Assembly: GCF_024323335.1 (NCBI RefSeq)
Contig: NC_066581.1
Span: 38,766,699 to 38,830,698, forward strand
Reading direction: 5' to 3'
Length of the DNA: 64,000 nt
Source of the DNA: Lathyrus oleraceus
Lineage: Eukaryota > Streptophyta > Magnoliopsida > Fabales > Fabaceae
Position numbers and translations under genes: made by a program. Position 1 is the first letter of the stretch; the number at the start of each line of letters is the position of its first letter. A model generated the notes under the pieces. It ran no database searches. It saw only the letters and a list, made by a program, of their open reading frames with translations, and was not told where the DNA came from. Of this stretch, positions 23,440 to 34,238 are shown piece after piece.

Positions 23440-24511
23440 GATGCATGTTGATCAGTCACCATTTATAGTAAGTTTTCATTACTGATCCGACGCAAAACAA
23501 AGACATTTGATACACTGTGCAAGCATTTAAGGTACAATTCAATTAGTTTTACTTCCGTTATGTTATTTACGCATTTTTAATCGTTATTATGTTTACGTTG
23601 TTTATCTTAATTTTATTCGTGGGATAGCTGTTTTTTTGTCAGACAGATCCAGGTAGAAGAACCCGGAGAACTCAGAACACGACGGTGCGAGAGTCTGGTA
23701 CGAAGAAGAGCAAAATCCCAGTACAGGAGGCCTGACACGGCCACCCGTGTCACCTGACACGGGCCGTGTCAGGGAAAGGGAATCAAAAGAAGAAAACAGT
23801 AACCTGACACGGCCACCCATGTCAACTGACACGGCCACCCGTGTCAACTGACACGGCCACCCGCGTCAGCTGACACGGGCCGTGTCAAGCAGAGACTTTC
23901 CCCATGATGGGCATGCCATGGGCGTGTCAGGTGAACCTGTAGGCTGACACGGCCACCCGTGTCAGCTGACACGGGCCGTGTCAGCCCAAGCCCAATATTT
24001 CCAATTTTTCCGGGCTTTTCATTCTTCGGGCTGTGTGGAGACATCTTTGGACCTGTCCAACTGCTGCTGGGAACTTTCACTATAAAAAGAGGTCTTCTAC
24101 CAAAGGAAAAATCATCCTGGAGTACAGCAAACCACAGTATTGTGAAGCAATCAAGTATTACAGAGATCAAGGCATTTGGAGAGCTGAAGAGATTCATGAG
24201 CGGGAGCGATTGAAGATCAAAGTCATCCAATTACTTGTAATGTGTAATTTTTATCTTGCATTGGTTTTAAACAATATGAGTAGCTAAACCCACCAATTCT
24301 AGGGGGGGTGTCACTGATTTATAATTGTAATGAATTTGAGTTTACATTTGCATTTATAATATTTTATTTACGGTAACCTTTTGATGTGTTTATTGCTTTC
24401 TCTTTCGGACCAATCGAGATTGATCTATGGTTATCACCTAGGCTGGACCGCTAGTGATAAGGTTTTCATCAGGTTACTCTGCAGTAGATATCACCTAGGA
24501 CTAGGGATACC
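23440..24511 (+). repeat. Second Athila-like LTR, interrupted at 24511
   Basis: It is homologous to 13673-14610 across its length, including a TATA box at 24081 and an expanded array of GACACGG-type palindromes at 23730-23990. Similarity ends at 'ggatacc', where the copy at 14603 continues 'ctgtatgaatcag' but here the LTR of another element begins, which marks the insertion point of the minus-strand Athila element. Confidence 0.6.
23730..23990. repeat. Array of GACACGG(GCC/CCAC)CCGTGTC palindromes
   Basis: About eight units alternate between a perfect palindrome GACACGGGCCGTGTC and a variant with a three-base insertion, GACACGGCCACCCGTGTC, separated by 'agct', 'aact' or 'acct'. A shorter version with three copies lies at 13963-14100 in the homologous LTR. 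Each unit can form a strong hairpin on either strand. Confidence 0.85.
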
Positions 24512-26180
24512 TGATGCGTGCTTTTCGCAAGTGTACGAACGCGTCAGAGTAATATTAAAGATTGTCGAATCCACAGAGACCAAGTGTCAATCTATCGTTA
24601 TCTATTGTTATGGTGTTTATCAAAGGCAATCAAAATAGGTGTTTTTGTAGTGTGCAATGAAAAGTAAAGTGTTGAAATAAAATACAATTAATAAAGACAG
24701 GGTCGAATGTAATTCACGTAATCGATTAATAATCCATGTACTTGCTAGTAGAGCTACTTATGGGCAGTGTTTCCTACTTTGAAAAGAACTAATTTAACAG
24801 GAATTGACGGTTTCGCGTATTCATAACCGAGTTGTACTCCCTAATCAAACCCTCTTATTGTCACTTATAAAAAGGCGCGTATTGCGTTAGAGTAGTAAAC
24901 CTATTTTTAAGAAATATAGTGTCTTGACTAAGTCGAAAAGTATTATAACCTGGATTTCTTAACCAAAAGAGGTTCTTACGAACCAGACTCTAAACTTATA
25001 AACGCGTCCGAAAATAGTTTTAAAATCTCTTTTCTTCTTAATGTTAAAATCTTCTAATGAACTAAGCAAAGTGCTTTCGCTGTTTTTGAAATAGATAAAA
25101 ACAATTAAGTTTAAAAAGACGTTGGACGGCTTTCGATCTTACCCAACGGAATTGAAGTGCGGGAAAACTTAAGTTGAAAGTTAAAATAACCCTTAAGTGT
25201 TTCTACGAACAATTGTACGGATCATCGGTTCAATTACGATCCTTACATTCTAACCTTATAAATTTAGCTAGACATGGTAAAGTAAAAGTGCATTAAAATA
25301 AATAAAAGTAGTGTGAGTGCGGAAAGTAAATAAAAGTAAAGCGGGTGCGAGGAAATAAATAATTTAAAGCGAGTGCGAGAAATAAACAAAAGTAAAGCGA
25401 GTGCGAGGAAATAAATAATTTAAAGCGAGTGCGAGGAAATAAATGAAAGTAAAGCGAGTGCGAGAAATAAATAAAAGTAAACCGAGTGCGGAGGGTGAAG
25501 ATAAAGACAAGTAATAAAAACCTGCTCCAATCGGAGGGTTGAGTAAATTGCAATGCGGAAATGAAAATGGCGGCAGGATTAACTTCCTTCCAAAGTGCTC
25601 CAAACTCGATTACAGACTCTATCACAGACTCGATTACACAATTGTGGTAACACTCCAATGCGAAGCGATTACCACTTTATAATACTGAGTATATGCCTAA
25701 GTGAAACAAAGTTGCTCTGAGTTTGCCTCTGCTCTAAGTTTGGATGATTGTAAAAGTGAATTAGAGTTTCTATTTATAAGCAAGTAAAAAGATGGAAATG
25801 ACTTGGATGCCCTTCAACTTGAAAATGGGAGGGAAACTGTTTTCCTCTTGTGGCTCCCGCCACAAGGCCATGGCGCCCGCCACAAGGCCAAAGTGAGGCG
25901 CCTTAGTGGATGTAGTGGAGAACGTGGGAGTTGAGGGAATTTAAGCTTGGACACGTCATGGTAGGGTCTGTGGTGCCCGCCATTGGGTAGGCCATAAGTA
26001 CAAAATGCTGATTTTTAGGGTTTTTGGCTCTTTTTCGCTCCTTTTCTCGATCGGGGCTCCGATTAAAGTAAAAACCTGAAAACAAAGGAAAATATAGCAA
26101 TAACACAACAAAATGATAATAAAACAACTAGAATGCATGTGAAATCGGAGTCGAAAATACGGTAAATTTCAGTGTGATCA
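24512..26180 (-). repeat. 3' LTR of the minus-strand Athila-like element
   Basis: On the minus strand it begins TGATCACACTGAAATTT directly after a polypurine tract and ends ...AAAAGCACGCATCA, giving 1669 bp. A TATA box (minus strand TATAAATAG) lies at 25770-25778. The segment 25290-25500 has about six copies of a ~33 bp repeat of the form 'gaaataaataaaagtaaagcgagtgcga'. Near 25848-25885 are two 'tggcgcccgccac'-like inverted repeats. No gene is present. Confidence 0.75.
25770..25778 (-). promoter_or_regulatory. TATA box of Athila-like LTR promoter
   Basis: The minus strand reads GCTTATAAATAGAAAC, a near-consensus plant TATA box, about 400 bases from the start of the LTR in transcription sense. 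Confidence 0.5.
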
Positions 26181-26193
26181 AACTCTCCCACAC
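26181..26193 (-). promoter_or_regulatory. Polypurine tract of the Athila-like element
   Basis: The minus strand reads AAGTGTGGGAGAGTT immediately before the LTR. Purine-rich GTGTGGGAGAG is the usual plus-strand primer position. The same phrase type recurs at 27238-27250 ('cctcccacactt' on the plus strand), just upstream in element sense. Confidence 0.6.
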
Positions 26194-27455
26194 TTAAACC
26201 TTTGCTTGTCCTCAAGCAAAACATTAAAAAGCTCATAAAAGAAAATTTGTGTAAACGAGTGCTTCAGGTAAAAATTCCAAGTTCAAGTCGGGATGCAGTG
26301 ATAGGTACTAACTGAGTGAACTAAGGGTATCATGATGACACTAATCCGCAAATACGGACATAAACTTCATTCCTATATTAACCAACCCATATTATCCCAC
26401 AATACCTAGGCCTACCTCTTCATCTCTTTTTATGTCCTTTTCATTCAGGCGCAATCACATTAAGCCCGTTATCCGTACATGCTTCGTAGTAGAGTGGCCT
26501 GTTAGTGATTATGATCTGAGCATGGGGTTTCTGGCACATAAATATGTGTAAACCCTTTTATTGGACCCAACTGTAGTTGTGGGGGATCGGATCGTAATCC
26601 GCCCTACCGAGTTCAGTGCCAGATACCTCTAAACCAACTAACAGTGGGTACTGCTTTTCTTTTTCTTTTTCTTTTTCTTTTTGTAGCAAATTTTTTACAA
26701 TTATTTGGTTTAAATGACTTTGTGAGGGTCACCTATACCGGAGTTGCCTTTTTGCTTTCTTTTATTTTTTTTGTTTTTCTTGATCATTCACTTATTTTCA
26801 TCGGTCCCCTACGTAGAGGATTGGAGCTGACTGCTGAGATAAACTACTAAGGACTTATACGGAAATGATGATTAAAGCCACGGTATATGGGGTTTTGGGA
26901 ATGATTCCTATATTTACGAAGTCTATGGTGCTAAAACAGATACTGATGTTTCGCAAAGTTCTCCCAAGTCACTGCATCCTTACTCAAAACATGTCTTTAA
27001 AACCTAAAAACTTTCGGAATAACACTATTTTCTTTTGCAAAAAAATTTTGGTGGGGCTAAAGGTATGGGGGGGTAGGATTGTACTAAAGATATACTATAT
27101 TTGGTGACTCGTCAGACTCATGCATTATACTAAAAAGCAAAATAAACAACTAAAAGGAAATAGACTATCTACAAACAGTAAAGAAAAAGCGATAAGGGAA
27201 AAAACAAGAAAAGCAATAAAGAAAAGACGATAGAGTCTCCTCCCACACTTAAATCGAACATTGTCCCTAATATTTCGAAATAAGATAAGGGAAAAGTTAC
27301 CTGGCAACCTATTGCTAACCACTAGTGCCCTCGCCATCCTGAGGTGGACGACGGGATCAGGTACGACGACGATCTCTCTGATCCATCCTCGCCTGCAGGG
27401 CATCCTGAGCGGTCCTCACGTCTCGAAGGTGGCCTAAAATGGTACCCTGAGTGTT
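26194..27455 (-). repeat. 3' non-coding region of the Athila-like element
   Basis: It lies between the last env-like ORF and the polypurine tract. It contains a short (CTTTTT)n microsatellite at about 26657-26683 and the repeated 'aagtgtgggagga' phrase (minus strand) near 27240. Short open frames here have no family features. Confidence 0.6.
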
Positions 27456-28766
27456 TTAAATTAGTGCCATGCATCTCTGGTGGTAGTTTTGTTGACGGGC
27501 TTGTGTATTGGTGATCGTAAGTAGAGACTGTAGAACAGTGTCGTAGGACCTGTCTGTCCTCCGCTGCGATTCTTGCATGAAGTTCATATTATCCGCCATT
27601 TGTTGCTGGATGGTAGAGAGTAGGTCGTCACGCCTTTGCTCTCTAGCCATGTGGTCACACCACATCTCCTCTGTAATATAGAAGCCAGGAGTGGTACCTG
27701 CAGAAGAAGAAGATGGTGCGGTGTGTGGTGGTGAAGGCTGATGGGGGGACACATGGGGTACGGGAGATCTCTCTCGCCGATCATATTCATCATCAGTGTC
27801 TGGTCCCGCCTCATCAGGAATGTTAGGGGGAAGAGGACCTAAAACAGGTGGAGCATCTAAATCGTAGGTCCAATTCCTTTCATCTCGTACGTCTGTACGT
27901 CTAGTGCACGGTAAAACAACAGACGGGATGGCTACACCATGAACCATAAGCATATAGCCTCCTTCTCTCCTCGAACGACACATTTTCATGTCTCTCAAAA
28001 ATTTTAGGTTAATTATGCGAGGAGGTAAGGGGTTTAGGGTAGCCATCTCATCGTTCAGGTTAAGCGCCCGTGCAATAGATGTAATCAGTCCACCAAAAGA
28101 AATCGGTCCCGCTTTATTCAAAGTTAAAATCATATGAGCAAGCATGAACGGGACCGAATTAATACGTCTTTTTGTGAGGCTTCCTTGTAAAAATAGAAGC
28201 TCTCTAGCATTAACCTTATTTGGATTCTCCCGGCCAAAAATAGTGCATGCCAACAAATATCTAAAAACTCTGATGGCCGGGTTATGGATAGTTGAGGCAA
28301 GAACTCCTTCAAAAGAGTTTATGGAAGTGTTTGATAAACGCTCCTAGAAGGAAAATACCTCAACAGACCATTCGGAATCCAAAGGGGCCTCACAAATAGC
28401 ACCTTCCCCATGAGGGATCCCTAACAAGATGGCTAGTTCGTCGGTACTGAATTGGTATTCAACAGCAAACATTCTAAATTTGACAGTACCAACTGTGCTA
28501 GCAGTGCTAGGGTTGACAATATAAATTAGGGAACTCAAAAATTCAATTGTCAACCGCTCATAGGTAGGTTCTTTATTGGAAAATAAATTATGCAAACCTA
28601 AATTATCTAATAAATGAAATATGCTATGATAGATACCTAAAGTGTAGAGACAGTCTTCGTCAACATACCTTGTCAGGAGAATTTCCCGATTTTGCAACCG
28701 TTCAATAATTTTTCTTTGTCTATCCCCCGGTTTTCCTCCTCGAAGAATGAATCCGTTAAACTCCAT
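27456..28766 (-). pseudogene. Env-like/post-integrase ORF B with central in-frame TAG
   Basis: Two frames, 28766-28344 (140 aa) and 28256-27456 (266 aa), are in the same phase and separated by one TAG at 28344-28346. The first half has 'YERLTIEFLSSL', 'KFRMFAVEYQFSTDELAILL'; the second has 'STIHNPAIRVFRYLLACT', 'ISFGGLITSIARALNL', then a Pro/Ser-rich and Gln-rich C-terminus ('DLLSTIQQQMADNMNFMQES') likely to form a coiled coil. This matches the extra ORF downstream of integrase in Athila-lineage elements; its function is not known. It is a diverged paralogue of ORF A. It could be read through, but I treat it as broken. Confidence 0.65.
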
Positions 28767-29411
28767 TTGAAAAGCTCCTGAAAAGTTGATGAAGAAGATG
28801 AAGTGGTTTGAGAAAAGGTTGGATTTTTACAAAATCCGACGGATGAAATCGAAAATGGAAATTGGAATAATGATTTGTGTGGTGTGGTGGTTAGAAAAGT
28901 ATGAGCTTTTTGTGGGTTCAAGGATGTTTTTCCAAGGTGAAAAAAATGGGTTTGGGAGGTTGTAAGTTGCAAAAATGGTGAAGAAAGAGGTTCTGCCCCG
29001 ACCTTTTATAGATGCTGTGGCGGGCGCCACAGGGTCTATGGCGGGCGCCACAAGGCAAAATCTGGCTGGGCCAGATTTTGGTCTTTTGGTTTGGGCTTCT
29101 CTTGTCTTTTGGCTTTGAGGGGTCCGGATAACATTTGTTTTGTGATCCTCCTAGTGTCTTTGACTTGCATAATTTTATAAAAGTAAAAACAAAAATAAAA
29201 ATAAAACAAAAAAACAAAAATTAAATATAAATAAATAAATAACTGAAAAATTAAAATGCAAATAAAATAAACATAGAACATATATAGATAAAAATGGAAA
29301 TACTAATATATAGATTTTATATAATATTCCAAATGCGATAATATAAAATGAGTCATGTAAATACGAGAAAAATAAAATAAAAGAGAGATAAAATAAGATG
29401 GAATGGTGAGA
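28767..29411 (-). repeat. Spacer between the two env-like ORFs
   Basis: AT-rich sequence with two copies of 'tggcgggcgccaca' (29017-29054) inside. The antisense-type short frames here are low-complexity (Phe/Tyr/Ile) and carry no family feature. Confidence 0.5.
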
Positions 29412-30689
29412 TCATATAGTAGGGATGTCATCTTCCTGAGTGGATCCACGGAGCGCGGCTACTTCCTGCCTGAGCTTTGCGATCTCCTGATATAGACAAT
29501 CGGCTTCTGTAGCATGGGTGAGATCAGACACTCCCATCTGTAAAGTGAGGTCAGCCACCTCCTGTCTAAGCGTCGCGATCTCTCTACGACACTCAGCAAT
29601 CTGAGTGCGGATGTCGGGTGTCTGCAATGAAATATTATTAGAGAAAATAGTGATTTTGGGAGATGGTGGTGTAGGCGTGTATTCAGCAATGGGTGGTGAT
29701 CTCGGTTCCTCAACGGTCTCTCCCTGGCCCTCAAGAGCATAACTCCAATTCGCTGGATCATGCACACTGGTCATCATAGGATCTGGAAGTGTGAAGTAAT
29801 GGATAGCCTCGCTGTCGACTAGCAGTCGGAACTGACATGGGTGGAAAGAGGCTCTCTTTATCAATCCTCTGGTCAAACAGAAGTCGATGTCCATGGTCGT
29901 GTACCCACAGTAGGTCCGAAGATGTAACAACTTGCGAGATAGACCTAAAGCGACAGCAATCTGCGTGATGATTCCACCAACATGGATGACTCCTTCGGTG
30001 GATCTGGAGATACCGCTGAGACTGTATAATAAAAAGTTCCCACATGCTACTGGGCGAGACTGGGATGCACAAAATAATAGGAAGATCTCCTCTTCACTCA
30101 ATAGTGTCTCTGCATCCGGCTTTCCCATGAAGGAATGTGCTAATATCATCTGAAAGTATCTGAAGGCTGGGTTATGTATGACATGAGACAGCTGCATAGA
30201 TGGATCTTGGCTTCCTCCACCCGATATATCACTCTAAAACTTCTCCACCTCCTTACCTAGAAAATATCCCATAGGTGTCTCCGGGATAGCATCAGGAGTG
30301 GTCTGGAAACCCAATAAGTCGCCGAACTCTTTCTGGCTGAAGGAATAATCAACTCCGAAAAGCCTGAAAGCAGCATACCCATCTGGTCTAGAATATGGGT
30401 CATAGTCGAATGAACTCAGGAACTCCAAAGTCAGGTTCCTATATGTGTTACTCAAGTCATCAGCAAACTCGTCCCAGTGAAGCTGGTGGCTAAGGAATCG
30501 GATACTCGGCTCGATACCCAGTGCCTCCATACAGTGCTGATCCGGATAACGTGTGGGTGCCATAGGGCGCTGATACAAAGCAATGTAGCGCTCCCTCTGA
30601 GAATTATCTCTATAGGTCACGTGCATGTCATCAAAATCCTGCATCTTGTAAAAATTAAGAAAGTGATCCTGAAAATACAAACCATTCAA
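29412..30689 (-). pseudogene. Env-like/post-integrase ORF A with central in-frame TAG
   Basis: Frames 30689-30234 (151 aa) and 30197-29412 (261 aa) are in phase, separated by a TAG at 30234-30236. Features parallel ORF B: 'YRNLTLEFLSSF', 'AFRLFGVDYSFSQKEFGDLL' in the first half and 'HVIHNPAFRYFQMILAHS', 'VIHVGGIITQIAVALGL' in the second. The C-terminus has heptad-like 'IAECRREIATLRQEVADL' and a near repeat 'IAKLRQEVAALRG', a probable coiled coil. It lies 85 bases after the post-pol motif. The function of this Athila-lineage ORF is unknown. Confidence 0.65.
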
Positions 30690-30773
30690 ATCTTAGTCTC
30701 AATGCAAAATATGATAAAATAGAATAAAAACAAATTAAATAAATGCGAAAAAGTAAAATGAAAGAAAAACCAT

Positions 30774-30795
30774 GGGTTGCTTCCCACGCAGCGCT
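30774..30795 (-). other. Conserved post-pol motif of Athila-lineage elements
   Basis: The minus strand reads AGCGCTGCGTGGGAAGCAAC, about 31 bases after the integrase stop codon. The plus-strand Athila element has GCGCTTCGTGGGAGGCAAC at 17381, 28 bases after its ORF stop. Conservation in a non-coding position suggests an RNA-level role, which I cannot name. Confidence 0.6.
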
Positions 30796-30826
30796 TGTTT
30801 AACGTCAATAGCTTGACGATTAGAAT

Positions 30827-32376
30827 TTATACACCTGTAGTAGTAGGAATTGGTGGATCAATCAGGGTGTGGCTTGAGTAGTATGCTGGGATGTCTCCTC
30901 CTTCGTAGAGCTTCAGTCTTTGTCCATTTACAATGAATGGACTACAGGTTTGGTTCTTGATTTCTACGGCTCCGGATCTCAGAATCTTGGATACTTCGAA
31001 AGGACCAGTCCATCTTGAACGTAGCTTTCCAGGGAAGAGTCGTAACCTAGTGTTGAAAAGGAGAACAGAATCGCCTACATTGAAGTTTTTCTTTACTATT
31101 CTTTTGTCGTGATAGGCTTTTGTCCTCTCTTTATATATTTTTGCATTCTCGTAGGCAGATTGCCTAAATTCTTCTAGTTTATGAATGTCTAGGGTACGCT
31201 TTTCTTCAGCGGCTAAGTAGTCTAAATTCAAAGTTTTAATGGCCCAATAGGCCTTATGCTCTAATTCGAACGGCAAGTGACATGATTTTCCATAAACTAG
31301 TTGATAAGGAGTAGTTCCTATGGGGGTTTTGAAAGTGGTTCTATAGGCCCATAATGCTTCTTGAAGCTTCTGAGACCAGTCTCTCCTAGAAATAGAAACG
31401 GTTTTCTCTAGGATTTGTTTTATCTCCCTATTAGATACTTCTACTTGGCCACTAGTTTGTGGGTGGTATGGTGTTGCTACTCTATGCCTAACTCCATATT
31501 TTCTTAAAAGTTTGTCAAATATTCTCGATATAAAGTGTGATCCTCCATCGCTTATGACTAAACATGGTGTTCCAAATCTAGGGAATATATAGTTTTTAAA
31601 TAGTTTGATTACTACCCTAGTGTCGTTCGTGGGTGCAGCTATAGCTTCAATCCACTTAGACACATAGTCTATGGCTACTAAGATATACCTGTTTCCTAAG
31701 GATGGTGGGAAAGGTCCCATGAAATCTATACCCCATACGTCAAAGAGTTCTACTTCCTGAATGTTTCTTAGAGGCATTTCATCACGCCTTGAAATGTTTC
31801 CAGTGCGTTGGCATCTATCACATTTGACAATGCAAGCATAGACATCACGCCACATGGTAGGCCAGAATAGGCCAGCTTGAAGAATCTTGGCGTATGTCTT
31901 AGAGGTGCTCGCATGTCCACCATAGGGTGCAGAATGACAATGCTTGATGATACTACTTACCTCTTCTTCTGGAACGCAACGGCGAAAAATGCCATCTTGA
32001 CCCCTTTTGAAAAGGAGCGGTTCGTCCCAATAGAAGTTTCTCACATCGTGGAAGAATTTCTTCTTTCGGTGGTAGTCAAGATCAGGGGGTACTATATCAG
32101 CAGCTAGGTAATTAACGAAATCTGCATACCAGGGTACGTTACTTATTGCTAAGGAATTTTTGGGGTGCTCATAGGGATCTAGGTTATTATCTTCAATGGT
32201 TTCTACTCTAGCGATCAGTTTATCATAAGCGAAATCATCATTTATGGGTAATAGTTCTGGTTTTAGATGTTCTAGCCTAGAAAGGTGATCGGCTACTACA
32301 TTTTCAGTGCCTTTTTTATCTCTTATGTCTAAATCAAACTCTTGTAGTAATAGAATCCATCGGAGTAACCTGGGCT
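30827..32376 (-). CDS. Athila-type pol: end of RNase H and complete integrase
   Basis: The frame is open from the CACTA junction (32376) to the stop at 30827. It first completes RNase H ('[15 protein letters not shown]', '[12 protein letters not shown]'). Integrase follows: zinc domain with H-x-H ('[11 protein letters not shown]') and C-x2-C ('KCDRCQR'), catalytic core with D ('GIDFMGPFP'), D ('ISDGGSHF') and E ('[15 protein letters not shown]'), and a C-terminal 'RLKLYEGGD'. All catalytic residues are kept. In an intact element this inserts cDNA into host DNA. Here it is cut from its RT by the CACTA insertion and has no start of its own. Confidence 0.88.
32374..32376. repeat. CACTA target-site duplication, left copy (GCT)
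   Basis: GCT directly precedes CACTACGCC. The same triplet follows the right terminus at 63209-63211. Three-base duplications are the hallmark of CACTA/En-Spm insertion. Confidence 0.88.
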
Positions 32377-32394
32377 CACTACGCCAAAAAGGTT

Positions 32395-32703
32395 TTTTAA
32401 CAGCGCATCTTAGACAACGCTTTTAAAAGAAAGCGCTGTCTAAGGTTAAAATAAAAATAAAACACGGAAAATATTCTAAAAAAATAATGAAAGCGCTATC
32501 TAAGGGGGGGTCTTAGACAGCGCTTTTAGAAAGCGCTGTCTAAGACCCCCCCTTAGACAGCGCTTTTAGAAAGCGCTTTTAAATATAGACCTTAGTCAGC
32601 GCTTTTGAGAAAGCGCTGTTTAAAGTCTTTCAATTAAAAAAAAATTAAAACCAAAAGCGCTGTCTAAGGTGGGGGTTTAGAAAGCGCTTTTGGAAAGCAC
32701 TTC
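32395..32703. repeat. CACTA subterminal repeats, left
   Basis: About ten copies of AGACAGCGCTTT or its complement AAAGCGCTGTCT in both orientations, several arranged head to head so that 'cttttagaaagcgctgtctaag' forms hairpins. Variants such as 'gaaagcgcttt' and 'gtcagcgctttt' occur. The array ends within about ten bases of the kinesin ATG. Confidence 0.9.
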
Positions 32704-34238
32704 ATGCTTCCAAGAAACCCAATAGCGAGGGACACAGCAGAGCTTCCATCTTCATCAAGCCCTAGCAGCTCCGCCAAAACCAGACCCTCTTCTCGCAAAC
32801 ACAAACCCTCCAAAGAAAACGATCCTCCTTCAGATCACAACATCATCGTCCCTTACTCCCCCTCCCATGTCAAATCCAAGAGTCCGTTACCACCAAGACC
32901 TCCTTCTTCCAACCCTCTCAAACGCAAACTTGCTCTCGACACCATCGCCGCCGAAAATTCACTCCCGGCAACTACCGATTCCGGCGTTAAGGTTTTTCTC
33001 ATCCATTTAGGGTTTTTAGATCTTGTTAATTTATTATCCGGTTTCTTATTTTGTATCTGTATGTGTTGTGTAGGTTATTGTGAGGATGAGGCCGTTGCGG
33101 AAGGATAAGGACGAAGGAGATCCTATAGTTCAGAAGATTTCTGGTGATTCGTTATCAATTAATGGCCGTACTTTCACCTTTGATTCTGTTGCTGATGTTG
33201 AAGCTACTCAGGTATGGTTTCTATTTTTGTTTCTGCTCAAACTGTTTTGAGTTACTTCATTTCTACTGTGGTTGAATTTTCTGATCCTGTTTTTCAGCTT
33301 GACATTTTTGAGCATGTTGGGGTTCCTTTGGTGGAGAATTGTTTGGCTGGTTTCAATAGTTCTGTCTTTGCTTATGGACAGGTTTCCTTTTTCTCACTAT
33401 TAACATTTACTTGCTTAATTTGCTTCATTTCTCATAGTGTTGTTCTTGTTAGGTATTAACATTTGGTATTTTGGTTGCTTATTTTGCTGCATTTCTCATA
33501 GTGCTGTTCCTGCTAGATATTAACATTTAGTTGCTTATTTTGCTGCATTTCTCATAGTGCTGTTTCTGTTAGATATTAACATTTAGTTGCTTATTTTGCT
33601 GCATTTCTCATAATGTGTTCCTGTTAGATTTGATGTTTTATGTATTCTATTTGAAATTGTTAGACGGGGAGTGGGAAAACGTATACTATGTGGGGTCCTG
33701 CCAATTCTTTGGCTGAAGAAAATGTAGCAAAAGAGCAACAAGGACTTACACCCGTGTTTTTGAGAGACTGTTTGCGCGCATAAAGGAAGTAAGAGTTCAG
33801 TTCTATTCCTAATTAAATTATTTGAAGACCTCTTGAAGTGTTTTGGGTTGTTTACAGTTTTATTTACTGCACAGGAGCAAACAAAGCATTCTGATCAACA
33901 ACTCAATTATCAGTGCAACTGCTCTTTTCTTGAGGTTGGTTGTTTATCTATTTCTTTCAATGTTCCTGATCTTAACTTTGTCATTTTAGTCTGCATAATA
34001 ACACAATGTTTTTGCCAGATATACAATGAACAGGTCACAGATCTGTTGGATCCGAGTCAAAGGAACCTTCAGGTAGAACCTAAGCATTAAAGGTTTTATT
34101 TATTGTTTATCATGTTTCACTGCTTTATACCGGAACTGATTTGTTATCCTTTATTCAGATTAGAGAAGATGTCAAATCAGGTGTGTATGTTGAGAATCTT
34201 ACAGAGAATCAAGTGTCTACAATGGAGGATGTTACACA
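32704..34238 (+). pseudogene. Captured kinesin-12 (PAKRP1/KIN-12-like) N-terminal gene fragment, 7 exons
   Basis: Exons 32704-32991, 33074-33211, 33298-33381, 33664-33788, 33875-33934, 34019-34072 and 34159-34238 all have GT...AG introns. They encode a Ser/Pro-rich leader ('SPLPPRPPSSNPLKRKL'), 'VIVRMRP', 'FTFDSVAD', '[17 protein letters not shown]', the ATP-binding P-loop GQTGSGKT across exons 3/4, 'CSFLEIYNEQVTDLLDPS' and 'IREDVKSGVYVENLTENQV'. This matches the phragmoplast-associated kinesin-12 motors. The fragment ends about two thirds through the motor domain; switch I/II (SSRSH, DLAGSE) are absent. A one-base deletion in exon 4 near 33760, before 'VFLRDC', shifts the frame. It carries no 5' UTR, so capture began near the ATG. 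Confidence 0.9.

Noticed and set aside
32704..34238. A functional kinesin gene
   Set aside because: Only the first two thirds of the motor is present, exon 4 has a frameshift and the fragment lies between CACTA subterminal repeats, so it is transposon cargo.
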